The notes: generated by a model from the letters alone, not told the origin. Shown: positions 20,739 through 31,284, numbered from the stretch's first letter. The stretch is 64,000 nt of DNA from Fundicoccus culcitae (GCF_024661895.1 NZ_CP102453.1:1550001-1614000); one strand, 5' to 3'. Program-made: numbers and translations.

Positions 20739-22163
20739 TTATTTAATCAAAGCGACTTCCAAATCAACCATCCTAGCCCAACTTAAAATTTGGTCAGTTG
20801 TCAGACTTAGTGAAACAGCGGTATGATGGCCGCCACCTGCTTCAATCCAAGCTTTCACGCCGTCATGGAAGTTTGGTTTCACTTTCCATAGTACGCGGGC
20901 AACCGGTAAGTTTGGTGCAGCCACACTTGGTTCAAAAGCTTCTACTTCATTCACTAATAGTTTGAAGTGGGTTCCAAAGTCAGCCAGTGAAACGACAACC
21001 CCGTCACCTGCTTTACCGTCAAAAACCAGACGAGCTGGATCTTCGCGGTCTCCGATAGATAAAGGTTTAACGACGATTTTGGGCTTGTTGCTTGCGAGTG
21101 TTGGGTCAACTTCTAACATATGTGATTGCAGAATGGCTTCTTGACCAGGTGTTAATTCATAAGTGTAGTCTTCCATGAAACCTGTAGTTTGGTTATGTGA
21201 CATGATTTTTAATTGGCGAGATAAAGCCGCTGTTTTCCAGTCCCCTTCTCCAGCAAATCCGTATCCTTGTCCCATCAGACGTTGCACAGCTAAACCAGGC
21301 AATTGTTTCATACCATGTAAATCTTGAAAATTAGTCGTGAAAGCGGTATAGCCGCGGCTGTCTAGAAATTCCTTCAGTGCAATTTCATAACGTGCCTGAA
21401 CTTTCACAGCATCTTCCCAAACTCGCGTATCATAATCACCATAATCAAAATCATAAAGATCTTTATATTGATTAAATAACTCTGCAACAGCTTCCTCTGA
21501 AACATGATTAACGACGTCAACTAAATCACCAATCCCGTAGTAATCCACCGTCCAGCCTAACTTGATTTGCGCTTCAATTTTATCCCCATCGGTCACAGCT
21601 ACATCACGCATGTTATCGCCAAAACGGGCTACTTTGATGTTAAAGCCCTCTCCGTAAGCAACGGCTGCATCCATCCAATCTCGAATTTGCGCTTGAACGT
21701 GTGGGTCTTCATAGTAGCCAATGACAACTTTGTTGCCCTTGTTTAAGCGGGCATTGATATGTCCATATTCACGATCACCATGTGCTGATTGGTGTAAGTT
21801 CATATAGTCCATGTCAATCGTATCCCAAGGTATGGCTTGGTTGACTTGAGTTGAAAGATGTAGCAATGGTTTTTGTAATAATTGTGTGCCTCTAATCCAT
21901 AGTTTGGCTGGTGAAAAGGTATGCATCCAGGTGATAACACCGGCTACTTTATCATTGTAGTTAACTTCTTTCATGATTTTAGTAATACCATCAGCAGTTA
22001 AAGCTGTTTCTTGTAAAACAATGGGGTATGGTAAATTAGCCTGTTCATTAAGAGCATGAGTGATATTTTTTGCATTGATGTGTACTTGTTTTAAAGCATC
22101 TTCACCGTATAAATCTTGTGAACCAACAACAAACCAAAATTCTTTTTCTAAGTTTTCTAGCAT
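20739..22163 (-). CDS. araA: L-arabinose isomerase
   Basis: This 474-aa cytoplasmic enzyme converts L-arabinose to L-ribulose. It matches AraA from end to end: it starts with FWFVVGSQDLYGEDALKQV and contains TWMHTFSPAKLWIRG, GEGDWKTAALSR and the C-terminal GGGHHTAVS. The length is typical. The gene order araB-araD-araA and the short gaps indicate one operon. The stop codon lies inside the dispersed motif (AAA TAA ATACC). Confidence 0.97.
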   Translation of the reverse strand: MLENLEKEFWFVVGSQDLYGEDALKQVHINAKNITHALNEQANLPYPIVLQETALTADGITKIMKEVNYNDKVAGVITWMHTFSPAKLWIRGTQLLQKPLLHLSTQVNQAIPWDTIDMDYMNLHQSAHGDREYGHINARLNKGNKVVIGYYEDPHVQAQIRDWMDAAVAYGEGFNIKVARFGDNMRDVAVTDGDKIEAQIKLGWTVDYYGIGDLVDVVNHVSEEAVAELFNQYKDLYDFDYGDYDTRVWEDAVKVQARYEIALKEFLDSRGYTAFTTNFQDLHGMKQLPGLAVQRLMGQGYGFAGEGDWKTAALSRQLKIMSHNQTTGFMEDYTYELTPGQEAILQSHMLEVDPTLASNKPKIVVKPLSIGDREDPARLVFDGKAGDGVVVSLADFGTHFKLLVNEVEAFEPSVAAPNLPVARVLWKVKPNFHDGVKAWIEAGGGHHTAVSLSLTTDQILSWARMVDLEVALIK

Positions 22164-22182
22164 AAATTTGTCTCCTAAGAAG

Positions 22183-22884
22183 TTATTTATTTGATTGACC
22201 GTAATAAGCGTTTTTTCCGTGTTTTCTTAAATAGTGAACGTCTAAAATGGCTTGAGGTAGAGGTTCAGCAAAGACATTGAGTTGGCGGGTATAAAAGTTC
22301 ATCTTGCAAACTTCTTCAAGTACAACGCTATTCATTACAGCCGCCTCAGGACTTTTACCCCAAGTAAATGGCCCGTGTCCGTGAAGAAGAACGGCTGGAA
22401 TTGCCTGAGGGTCGATGCCGCGTTCTTTAAAAGTATTGACGATAAGTTCACCGGTGTTGTGCTCATAAGCATTTTGGGCTTCTTCAGTCGTTAAAAAGCG
22501 GGCGCAAGGTACAGTGCCATAGAAGGTATCCGCATGGGTCGTCCCCATAGCTGGCACATCTTGCCCAGCTTGAGCCCAAATGGTTGCCCAAGGAGAATGC
22601 GTATGGACAATGCTTCTGATTTCTGGGAAATTCTTGTACAGAACCGCATGTGTCGGTGTATCTGATGATGGTTTGAGTGAACCTTCGATAATATTATTGT
22701 TTAAGTCAACAACCACCATATCATCCGCTGTCATAGTGTCGTAATCCACACCGCTTGGTTTGATTACAAAGTAGCCTGATTGGGGATCAAAAGCACTCAC
22801 ATTTCCCCAAGTGTATTTAATCAAGCCGCGTTCTGGCAATTCAAGATTGGCTTTAAAGACGGCTTCTTTTAATTCTTCTAACAT
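22183..22884 (-). CDS. araD: L-ribulose-5-phosphate 4-epimerase
   Basis: This 233-aa enzyme forms D-xylulose-5-phosphate, the last step before the pentose phosphate or phosphoketolase route. The class II aldolase-fold signatures are clear: KPSGVDYDTM, the SSDTPTHAVLY segment, and metal histidines in IVHTHSPWATIWAQ and HGHGPFTWGKS. The ATG at 22,884 with AAGGAG six bases upstream is chosen over the TTG at 22,890. It lies 19 bases upstream of araA. The stop is in an AAATAAATAA variant of the dispersed motif. Confidence 0.95.
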   Translation of the reverse strand: MLEELKEAVFKANLELPERGLIKYTWGNVSAFDPQSGYFVIKPSGVDYDTMTADDMVVVDLNNNIIEGSLKPSSDTPTHAVLYKNFPEIRSIVHTHSPWATIWAQAGQDVPAMGTTHADTFYGTVPCARFLTTEEAQNAYEHNTGELIVNTFKERGIDPQAIPAVLLHGHGPFTWGKSPEAAVMNSVVLEEVCKMNFYTRQLNVFAEPLPQAILDVHYLRKHGKNAYYGQSNK

Positions 22885-22902
22885 GTGCAACTCCTTTTTT
22901 GT

Positions 22903-24519
22903 TTATAATAATTCGCCAGCTAGTTGCTCAATCGGCAAACCTTTTTCATACCTTTGAATAAATAAATCGTAACCGTGGATGGTTGCTGCTGTTGGCTTAA
23001 TTGTTTGCCCTTTATCTGACTGGAAGACTTGGTTAGATAAAAAGTCAGCCAGTGTTTTTTGAGGATTTTCTTGTTTGAAGGCTTGGAAGGCTGCTAAAAC
23101 GGCCATTCCCCATGCACCACCTTCACCGGCTGTTTCCATCACTGTCACAGGTGATTTCATGGCTGCTGCTAGAATTTCCTGAGCGATTTCGGGTGTTTTG
23201 AAAATCCCTCCATGTCCCACAAGTTGATCAACATGCACACCTTCTTGTTCTAAGATAGTCATGCCAATTCTTAGTGCGCCAAAAGCAGTCATTAATTGGG
23301 TTCGCATAAAATTACCTAGAGTTAGTTTTGAATCTGGTGTTCTTACGATAAGTGGTCTACCAACAGGTGTTTTAGTGATATTTTCTCCTGAATGATACCC
23401 ATAAACGAGTATGCCGCCACCATCTAAATCGGCTTCACGCGTCGAATTAAACAAAGTTTTGTAAATGGTCGGTGTGTCGATTTCTAAGCCTAATTTTTGA
23501 GTAAATTCTTTGAAGAGTTTGACCCATGCATCAATTTCTGTCGAACAATTGTTAGCATGAACCATTGCGACTAGTTCTCCAGATGGAGTTGTAACAATAT
23601 CAATTTCTGGATGGACTGTTTTCAATGGTTGTTCAAGGACAATCATGGCAAAGACAGAGGTACCTGCTGAAACATTTCCTGTTCTAGGTAGAACACTATT
23701 AGTTGCGACCATGCCTGTTCCAGCATCACCTTCAGGTGGACATAAGGGAATACCTGCTTTTAGTTTGCCTGATGGATCTAAAAGGTAGGCTCCTTCTTGA
23801 GTCAAAATCCCTGAAGTTTGACCAGCAACTTTAACTCGAGGTAATAAGTCTTCTAAGTTAATGGAGTAGCCTTCTTGTTGAGCCAGTTGGTTAAAATGCT
23901 CTAAGTGTTTTTTGTCGTAATCATTAATTTGACTATCAACAGGGAACATGCCTGATGCATCGCCGATACCTAGGACTTTCTCACCAGTAAGTTGCCAATG
24001 AACATAACCAGCTAAGGTAGTAAAAAAACTTATATCCCCAACGTGCTCTTCTTTGTTTAACATCGCTTGGTACAGGTGTGCGATGCTCCAACGTTGCGGA
24101 ATATTAAATTGAAATGCTTCTGTTAGTCGTTCCTCAGCTTGGGCTGTCATCGCATTACGCCATGTTCTAAATGGCACTAATAAATTATTTTCTTTATCAA
24201 AAGTTAAATATCCGTGCATCATTGCGCTAAAGCCCATAGCGCCAACTTCTGATAGTTCAATGTGATATTTATTTTGGACTTGATTGGCCATTAAACGATA
24301 GCTTTGCTGTAAGCCTTGCCAAATTTCTTCAAGCGAATATGTCCATACACCTTCTACTAACTTATTCTCCCATTCATGTTCTCCACTAGCTATTGGAAGA
24401 AAATCATTTGTTACCAACACCGTCTTTATACGTGTGGATCCTAGCTCAATTCCTAAATATGTTTGCTTGTTGCGGATTTGATCTTGAATCCATTCTGTCT
24501 GCTCAATTTGCTCGACCAC
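22903..24519 (-). CDS. araB: Ribulokinase-type FGGY carbohydrate kinase
   Basis: This protein of about 538 aa phosphorylates L-ribulose. The FGGY fold is clear: phosphate 1 motif YLGIELGSTRIKTVLVT, PPEGDAGTGMV and the C-terminal GHGGIFKTPEIAQ and TAGEGGAWGMA. It belongs to the Lactobacillales AraB branch rather than the Bacillus-type ribulokinase, so a xylulokinase-like annotation could appear in databases; the position before araD-araA supports ribulokinase. The GTG at 24,519 lies seven bases from AGGAGGGG and is preferred over the TTG at 24,522. It is first in the ara operon, behind an AraR-controlled promoter. Confidence 0.85.
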   Translation of the reverse strand: MVEQIEQTEWIQDQIRNKQTYLGIELGSTRIKTVLVTNDFLPIASGEHEWENKLVEGVWTYSLEEIWQGLQQSYRLMANQVQNKYHIELSEVGAMGFSAMMHGYLTFDKENNLLVPFRTWRNAMTAQAEERLTEAFQFNIPQRWSIAHLYQAMLNKEEHVGDISFFTTLAGYVHWQLTGEKVLGIGDASGMFPVDSQINDYDKKHLEHFNQLAQQEGYSINLEDLLPRVKVAGQTSGILTQEGAYLLDPSGKLKAGIPLCPPEGDAGTGMVATNSVLPRTGNVSAGTSVFAMIVLEQPLKTVHPEIDIVTTPSGELVAMVHANNCSTEIDAWVKLFKEFTQKLGLEIDTPTIYKTLFNSTREADLDGGGILVYGYHSGENITKTPVGRPLIVRTPDSKLTLGNFMRTQLMTAFGALRIGMTILEQEGVHVDQLVGHGGIFKTPEIAQEILAAAMKSPVTVMETAGEGGAWGMAVLAAFQAFKQENPQKTLADFLSNQVFQSDKGQTIKPTAATIHGYDLFIQRYEKGLPIEQLAGELL

Positions 24520-24549
24520 CAAACTACCCCTCCTTTACTTTTCACCCTA

Positions 24550-24604
24550 ATTATACTTTCTTGTCCGTATATATCAACATTTATTTCTAACTGTTCGTAC
24601 ATCT
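24550..24604 (-). promoter_or_regulatory. araB promoter with two AraR boxes
   Basis: On the minus strand TTGATA (24,572-24,577), a 16-base spacer and TATAAT (24,550-24,555) form a good sigma-A promoter. A box reading TCTTGTCCGTATATAT (24,559-24,574) covers the spacer and the -35 edge. A second, AACTGTTCGTACATCT (24,589-24,604), lies 30 bp upstream, about three helical turns. Both resemble the Bacillus AraR operator ATTTGTCCGTACAAAT. Paired boxes fit cooperative repression relieved by arabinose. Confidence 0.75.
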
Positions 24605-24655
24605 TTGTAAGGGTTTTAGTTGATGGGTAGAGGATTCAGAAGAAATTTTTATTTT

Positions 24656-25056
24656 AAAACTTCTTATGAGAGTTGGTACGAAGTTATATATTAGGTATAA
24701 CTTCGTATGACTTCTGGTAAGATGTTATAAACTAGCTATAACTTCGTATGACTTCTGGTAAGAAGTTATAAATTAGCTATAACTTCATATGACAGCTGGT
24801 ACGAAGTTATAAATCAGATATAACTTCATATGAGGTCCGGTATGAAGTTATAAATTAACTATAACTTCGTATGAAACCTGGTATGAAGTTATAAATCAGA
24901 TATAACTTCGTATGAAGTCTGGTATGAAGTTATAAATTAGCTATAACTTCATATGAGTTTTGGTAAGATGTTATAAACTAGCTATAACTTCGTATGCGTT
25001 CTGGTATGAAGTTATATATTAGCTATAACTTCGTATGCCTTCTGGTACGAAGTTAT
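24656..25056. repeat. Array 1: ten 41-bp units, each with a 32-bp lox-like palindrome
   Basis: Ten units start at 24,656 and then every 41 bases from 24,697 to 25,025. Each has arms ATAACTTCRTA and TAYGAAGTTAT around a variable centre, then a 9-base linker such as AAATTAGCT. The last unit has both arms exactly ATAACTTCGTA/TACGAAGTTAT, identical to the outer 11 bases of the P1 loxP arms, but with a 10-base centre instead of 12. The centres differ between units (for example GACTTCT, GAGGTCC, GAAACCT). The array fills the gap between the araB promoter and the 3' end of the NERD gene. No coding sequence is seen. Confidence 0.95.
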
Positions 25057-25076
25057 AGCGTCCAACCACCGCAAAT

Positions 25077-26024
25077 TTAAATTAGCGGAAGTTGATTTGG
25101 ATCATCTAAAGGAATATCGTAGTAATAACTTCGTCTTTTTCCTAATCTAACGTATGCTTTATCCAACGTACGTTGAATAGTGAGTTTATTAATCTCTCCT
25201 CTAACCAACTTATGCACATTGGCGACGGTTATTTTCTCTGGGTGATCGAAAAAAAGTAGTCGAAGTTGATGTGTCATACGTAAGATGGTATCGGCTTTGT
25301 TTTCGCGTGTTCCACATGCGTTGCAAACAAATGATTTCTTGGCATTGTGAAGATGAAATTCCCCACATTTTTTACACGGTACGCCTTTTTGTAAACTTGA
25401 GTATTGGTTATCTGAAATAGACTTTGGCATAAAGGGATTGGGAACACGAAAAGATTCTAAAGCTTTTAAGCACTCGTCAATGTACCAAGAAGTCATAGGA
25501 TAATCACTCACCTGCCGTTCTCGGCGCAAATAGCTCCGTAGCTGATGCCGTAATACAATTTCAAAATTCACGCCATCTTTTATAGCTACTTCGCTTGTTT
25601 CTCCAATAAATATCATTGCGCCAGCCACTTCGATTTGCGAATCAACTGTTGCGGCAATTTCTTTCAGGTAATTAAGGCGCGTGTGCATTTGATAGACGAT
25701 ATCATTGTCCATGGAAGATCCGTTAATAGTACATTGACGGTTTTCGTAACGAAAAAAACCGTCATAGTTTTTAACTTCTAAAATAAGCCAACGATAATCG
25801 ATAATGATAATAAAGTCTACTTGCATGAGCTTGCCTTTATCAAACCAATAATCTGCAATAATATGCCAGTGAGGGCTAGCGAAATGATTTAGATATTTAC
25901 TGACTTCATATTCTCCTTCATCCCCTTGGCGTAAAGTAAAAAGTCGGTTGCTTTGGACTGTGGTTAAGGACAGGTGACGTTGCTTGAGAATTTCCAACTG
26001 CTGTAATTCATAATTTATTTTCAC
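25077..26024 (-). CDS. NERD-domain protein with C-terminal zinc ribbon
   Basis: The 315-aa protein carries a nuclease-related (NERD) domain: GDEGEYEVSKYL, then QVDFIIIIDYRWLILEVKNYDG, which has the Asp and Glu-x-Lys of the PD-(D/E)xK nuclease fold. Around residues 225-255 a zinc ribbon (CKKCGEFHLHNAKK then CNACG) is followed by a helical C-terminus. NERD proteins are thought to act in DNA processing; the substrate is unknown. It starts at GTG behind GAGGAGG. Its stop lies 20 bases from the last palindrome of array 1 and array 2 lies 3.3 kb on the other side, so a link with the palindromes is possible but unproven. Confidence 0.75.
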   Translation of the reverse strand: MKINYELQQLEILKQRHLSLTTVQSNRLFTLRQGDEGEYEVSKYLNHFASPHWHIIADYWFDKGKLMQVDFIIIIDYRWLILEVKNYDGFFRYENRQCTINGSSMDNDIVYQMHTRLNYLKEIAATVDSQIEVAGAMIFIGETSEVAIKDGVNFEIVLRHQLRSYLRRERQVSDYPMTSWYIDECLKALESFRVPNPFMPKSISDNQYSSLQKGVPCKKCGEFHLHNAKKSFVCNACGTRENKADTILRMTHQLRLLFFDHPEKITVANVHKLVRGEINKLTIQRTLDKAYVRLGKRRSYYYDIPLDDPNQLPLI

Positions 26025-26097
26025 AATAAAAACCTCCTCATATTATAAATACGTAAAAAAAGACGATTTCCATTATTTTATTTAATAAAATTTTCAG

Positions 26098-26115
26098 GCA
26101 GCGATATTTATTTGG
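26098..26115 (+). repeat. Intergenic copy of the dispersed motif
   Basis: GCAGCGATATTTATTTGG, followed by AGG, lies upstream of the NERD gene. It is one of the copies closest to the consensus GCAGNGATATTTATTTGG. Confidence 0.6.
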
Positions 26116-26140
26116 AGGTTTTATACAAAAAACCACAAAA

Positions 26141-26239
26141 AAAACCGAAACTTTTAATTATAAGGGAAGTGGCTACTTTCTCCTTAAAGAGAGATGTATG
26201 CCAGTCCGCGCTTAATACTGTAATAAAAGTTTCAGTTTT
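26141..26239 (-). terminator. Long hairpin terminator after araR (CGAACTTTT family)
   Basis: The arm at 26,141-26,164 (core CCGAAACTTTTAATTATAAG) pairs imperfectly with 26,211-26,239. Read from the minus strand it follows the araR stop and ends in a U-rich run (GGTTTTTTTTGTGG). Similar arms occur at 29,732, 35,511 and 54,371. Confidence 0.6.
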
Positions 26240-26263
26240 TTCTGTTTTATTTTCTAATCTATC

Positions 26264-27349
26264 CTAGCTATTCAACGATTTAACCGTTGAACCTGGGATG
26301 AGTTTTGGTTGGTAAAAAATGCTGTCATTTTGTTTGCCAGTTTGAACAGCTTCAACCACCCATTCGGCGGCATCCATGCCTAGTTGTTCTTTTGGATGCT
26401 CAATGGTGGTTAGATCAATTAAATTAATGGTCTGTGCGATATAATGGTCATTCCCGACTATAGAAATATCTTCAGGAATACGTATGTCATACTGATTCAA
26501 TAACGAAATGATTTGGTAAACAATTTGATCATTATAGCCAACAATTGCTGTGATGTTAGGATTGTGCTTAAGCTTATCAAATACTTTTTCCGCGACATCT
26601 AAACGCGTTTCAGTCGTATACGTTAAAATATTATCCGGATTGAAATCAATTTTATATTTTTCACAGGCTTTAAAGAAACCTTTCATGCGCAATTTACCTT
26701 GCAAGTCATCGATTTTACTCACAAGAAGAATTTCTTTGTGGCCAGCTTCCATGACCGCTTCTGCCGCCACAAAACCACTTTTCACATCATTTAAAGCAAT
26801 TGATGGAATATCCAATTCCTCGTAATTAGCGTTAATCATAACGACTGGGATGCCATTGTTACGAATACTCGTATATAGAGCAATGTTTGGGTTAAATTGA
26901 TTACTTTTAGTTGGCTCTACAATCAACCCTTGAACACCTTGTTTAATCATTTGCTCTAAACACAACTTTTCTTGGGCGTAATCATTTCCAGTACTAGCTA
27001 ACATCATGGAATAGCCATGTTTGCGTAAAGTACGTTCAATCCCTCTTACGATGTCTGGGAAAATATAATCAGACATGTAGGTGATGATAACACCGATTGT
27101 TTTTGAAGTTGTATGGTTCATTTGGTTTGACGGCTTGTTAGAATCCACATAAGTTCCTGAGCCTTTTTTCTTTCTTAAATAGCCCTCGTTGACCAGTAAA
27201 TTTATCGCTTCACGGACGGTATGACGACTTACATCATATATTTCTTGCAGTTGTAACTCTGAAGGAATTACTTCATCGGGTAAGTATTCTTTCAGTAATA
27301 TCTTATTACGTAAATCATCAGCTATGACTTGATATTTGGTTTTATTCAT
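26264..27349 (-). CDS. araR: Arabinose operon repressor, GntR-LacI hybrid
   Basis: This 361-aa protein has an N-terminal GntR winged helix (residues 1-65, with LQEIYDVSRHTVREAINLLVNEGYL). A LacI-type periplasmic-binding-like sensor domain follows (from IGVIITYMSDYIFPDIVRGIE). This hybrid is diagnostic for AraR, which binds operators without L-arabinose and releases on binding it. The length matches Bacillus AraR. AraR-type boxes are present at araB and in its own leader, supporting control of the ara operon and autoregulation. It is transcribed from its own promoter. The start follows AGGAG. Confidence 0.92.
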   Translation of the reverse strand: MNKTKYQVIADDLRNKILLKEYLPDEVIPSELQLQEIYDVSRHTVREAINLLVNEGYLRKKKGSGTYVDSNKPSNQMNHTTSKTIGVIITYMSDYIFPDIVRGIERTLRKHGYSMMLASTGNDYAQEKLCLEQMIKQGVQGLIVEPTKSNQFNPNIALYTSIRNNGIPVVMINANYEELDIPSIALNDVKSGFVAAEAVMEAGHKEILLVSKIDDLQGKLRMKGFFKACEKYKIDFNPDNILTYTTETRLDVAEKVFDKLKHNPNITAIVGYNDQIVYQIISLLNQYDIRIPEDISIVGNDHYIAQTINLIDLTTIEHPKEQLGMDAAEWVVEAVQTGKQNDSIFYQPKLIPGSTVKSLNS

Positions 27350-27373
27350 TAGTTTACTCCTATTTATGTTTCA

Positions 27374-27429
27374 ACTTGTTCGGACAAGTTCTGCCTTTTT
27401 ATCATAATTGATTGAAACACATTTTACAA
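27374..27429 (-). promoter_or_regulatory. araR promoter and autoregulatory AraR box
   Basis: On the minus strand TTGTAA (27,424-27,429), 17 bases and TATGAT (27,401-27,406) form the promoter. Immediately downstream ACTTGTTCGGACAAGT (27,374-27,389) is an almost perfect palindrome and close to the AraR operator consensus. This position would block the start of transcription. Confidence 0.75.
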
Positions 27430-27459
27430 GGAGATTTTATTTAGATTCGTTATAATCCC

Positions 27460-28293
27460 TCATATCAACCCAAAATGCTCAAACGCATTATACAACCCAT
27501 CATCCATCACCGCATCGGTAATGTAATCTGCCATCTCTTTAATTTCAGGTCCCCCATTTCCCATGGCAACGCCAATTTCACAATATTCCAACATGGGAAT
27601 GTCGATTTTCGCATCACCAAAAGCTAGCGTATTTTCACGGTTAATTTGAATATGATCCAACAAAATCTGTACCGATTTACCTTTATTGATTTGTGCAACA
27701 CCGACATCGCCAAACAAGGCTATTTCACCTTCGCCACCCCAAGTGTTGACCATCAGATGCGCAAATTCTTCTTTGGCATCTAGATAATCTTGGTAAGAAC
27801 TTAAAATAAAACTAATTTTATTTACATCAGAACGTACGAGCTCGCCACCAAAAATCATCTCAGGAAAAGCCTTTCTAACTGACATTTCTTCCGCATCGGG
27901 AAGATGTTTACGTTTAGAATATTCCACCATCACCGATTGCCCTTGTTCTTCAAAGTGTTCACTAGCAAACAAACCGTTGTTACTCTCCACATAAAATTCC
28001 AACCCTCTTGCGTGACACCAGTCCACAATGCTACGGCATTCTTCTTCCGTCAACGTTTGCTCAAACACCACCTCATCATGATGTTCAATGTAAGATCCGT
28101 TTCCACCTATTAGACCATCAAAACCAATTTCCCACAAATCATCATAAATTTCCGCCTTCGAACGGCCAGTGCACATATACACAAAATGCCCATTAGCGCG
28201 CGCCTTTTGAATGGCCGTTACCGCACTTTGAGGAAGCTCCCCTTCATACGACACAATCGTACCATCCACATCAATAAATACCGCTTTATTCAC
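27460..28293 (-). CDS. Cof-type HAD-superfamily sugar phosphatase (first of pair)
   Basis: The 277-aa protein is a class IIB HAD hydrolase. Motif I is VFIDVDGTIVSY with both aspartates, followed by MCTGRS, then Lys in QINKGKSVQILL and motif IV FGDAKIDIPMLEY. These enzymes dephosphorylate sugar phosphates or related metabolites; the substrate is unknown. It starts at GTG behind GGAGG and overlaps the upstream HAD gene by eight bases, so the two are co-translated. They may be linked functionally to arabinose or beta-glucoside use only by position. Confidence 0.85.
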   Translation of the reverse strand: MNKAVFIDVDGTIVSYEGELPQSAVTAIQKARANGHFVYMCTGRSKAEIYDDLWEIGFDGLIGGNGSYIEHHDEVVFEQTLTEEECRSIVDWCHARGLEFYVESNNGLFASEHFEEQGQSVMVEYSKRKHLPDAEEMSVRKAFPEMIFGGELVRSDVNKISFILSSYQDYLDAKEEFAHLMVNTWGGEGEIALFGDVGVAQINKGKSVQILLDHIQINRENTLAFGDAKIDIPMLEYCEIGVAMGNGGPEIKEMADYITDAVMDDGLYNAFEHFGLI

Positions 28294-29137
28294 TTAGGCT
28301 ACTCCTCCTAATTATTTTTTCAATTTCTCTTGGAACAGCATAATTCCAATTATAGCCAATGGTATAATTAGCTGCTGCTTTAGCTTCTTCACTTCCGTTG
28401 CGGGTTGCATAGGAGTTTTGATACTTAGCTAACATATCAATATCATTGCCTCCATCGCCAAATACATAGACTTTTTCAGTGTCGATTTGCCATTGTTGCC
28501 TTAATTTTTCCACAGCATTCCCTTTGGATACCCCTTTATAGGTTAATTCATACACACCAGGGGCGAAAGGATGATTTTCAATCATAGGGAGTTGAGCAAG
28601 ATAATCATTAAATTTAGTCGTTAACTGAGGATCTGTCATCCGACAATTCACTTTTATAATGGATTGAGCTAATATTGTTTCATTGGTTTGGTCAAATTTG
28701 CGTGCGGCAAGAAATTGATTAATCACCTTTTTTCCAAGATTCTTTGCGATAAATCTTCGTATGCCCGTCACCGAATGAAATGATCCCATATATTGTTCTT
28801 TTGTGACATTAATATAGTTTTCGTCCTTAGTAATAAAATCAAAGGCTAGTTCTGGAAATTGTGTCAATAAATCCTCAATAATTTCACTAGGAATTTGTTG
28901 TTCAAAAAGGATTTTACCTTGGGAATTCGTAATCAGAGCGCCATTATTATTGATAAAGAAAATAGGTCTTTCTTGTAAGTCGAGCATTATGGCACTTTCT
29001 TGATAAGTTCGTCCAGTAGCAACGACAAATCTGTCGTTATTATTTAACGCTAAATCAATACTTTTAAGAATTCGGCTATCTAGGCTATGAAATCCATTGA
29101 GTAAGGTACCATCTAAATCACTTACAAACATTTTCAT
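28286..29137 (-). CDS. Cof-type HAD-superfamily sugar phosphatase (second of pair)
   Basis: This 283-aa class IIB HAD hydrolase has VSDLDGTLLNG (nucleophile and acid/base Asp), VATGRTYQE, GVSKGNAVEKLR (Lys) and FGDGGNDIDMLA (metal Asp). All catalytic residues are present. The ATG at 29,137 behind AGGTGA is preferred over the TTG at 29,140. It is the first gene of a two-gene unit; array 2 lies upstream of it. The substrate is unknown. Confidence 0.85.
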   Translation of the reverse strand: MKMFVSDLDGTLLNGFHSLDSRILKSIDLALNNNDRFVVATGRTYQESAIMLDLQERPIFFINNNGALITNSQGKILFEQQIPSEIIEDLLTQFPELAFDFITKDENYINVTKEQYMGSFHSVTGIRRFIAKNLGKKVINQFLAARKFDQTNETILAQSIIKVNCRMTDPQLTTKFNDYLAQLPMIENHPFAPGVYELTYKGVSKGNAVEKLRQQWQIDTEKVYVFGDGGNDIDMLAKYQNSYATRNGSEEAKAAANYTIGYNWNYAVPREIEKIIRRSSLSE

Positions 29138-29338
29138 CAAATCACCTCTGATTTATTAAAATTACTTATTAAGGAAACTATAGCGTAAGCCAAACAAAGT
29201 TTCAACGACAGTGAGTTAAAACATTATCAGCAAAATTATGTGAGGATGTATGTAATGATTCATGGATACTTTTGGTTACCGAGTTTAAAGGTGCATGCAT
29301 TTGAAGTTTATGTACTTCAAACTCGTTTATAACTACAC

Positions 29339-29678
29339 ATAACTTCGTATCACTTCTGGTATGAAGGTATAATCACCTATTAACTAAATATAACTTCGTA
29401 TCATTTCCGGTATGAAGGTATAATCACCTATTAACCAAATATAACTTCATATCACTTCTAGTATGAAGTTATAATCACCTATTAACTAAACATAACTTCA
29501 TATGACTTCTGGTATGAAGTTATACCTCGCTTATTAACTAAATATAACTTCGTATCACTTCCGGTATGAAGTTATAATCACCTACTAACTAAATATAACT
29601 TCGTATCACTTCCGGTATGAAGTTATAAAACGCCTATTAACTAAATATAACTTCATATCACTTCTGGTATGAAGGTAT
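29339..29678. repeat. Array 2: seven units of the array-1 palindrome at 51-52 bp spacing
   Basis: Units start at 29,339, 29,390, 29,441, 29,492, 29,544, 29,595 and 29,647. Each carries the 32-bp palindrome ATAACTTCRTAT...TATGAAGTTAT, as in array 1, but the linker is 19-20 bases (AATCACCTATTAACTAAAT-like) instead of 9. The spacing therefore differs from array 1 by about one helical turn. The array lies in a 680-base gap between the HAD pair and the GH1 genes; no gene is seen there. Confidence 0.95.
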
Positions 29679-29731
29679 AAAACGCCAGAGGTGTATGCGT
29701 TACCTATTTGCTTTTTAACCAAGCCAACTAA

Positions 29732-29793
29732 AAATCGAACTTTCAATCATAGACTTAAGATTAGCTCATTTATGATTAAAAGTTCGAAATTTT
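29732..29793 (-). terminator. Hairpin after the beta-glucosidase operon (CGAACTTTT family)
   Basis: The arm at 29,732-29,751 (core TCGAACTTTCAATCATA) pairs with 29,771-29,792 (core TATGATTAAAAGTTCGA). It follows the stop of the GH1 gene on the minus strand. It resembles the hairpins at 26,141, 35,511 and 54,371. Confidence 0.5.
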
Positions 29794-29816
29794 CAGCACT
29801 TTAATCGCTGATATGT

Positions 29817-31271
<1,455 letters not shown>

Positions 31272-31284
31272 TCACCTTTTCTTT

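Noticed and set aside
24656-25056. CRISPR array
   Set aside because: Conserved parts are palindromic arms with only 7-10 variable bases between them. Spacers of usual length and cas genes are absent.
24656-25056. Vector-derived loxP sites
   Set aside because: Only the outer 11 bases of each arm match, the centre is two bases short, and ten diverged tandem copies with a natural linker are not a cloning artefact.
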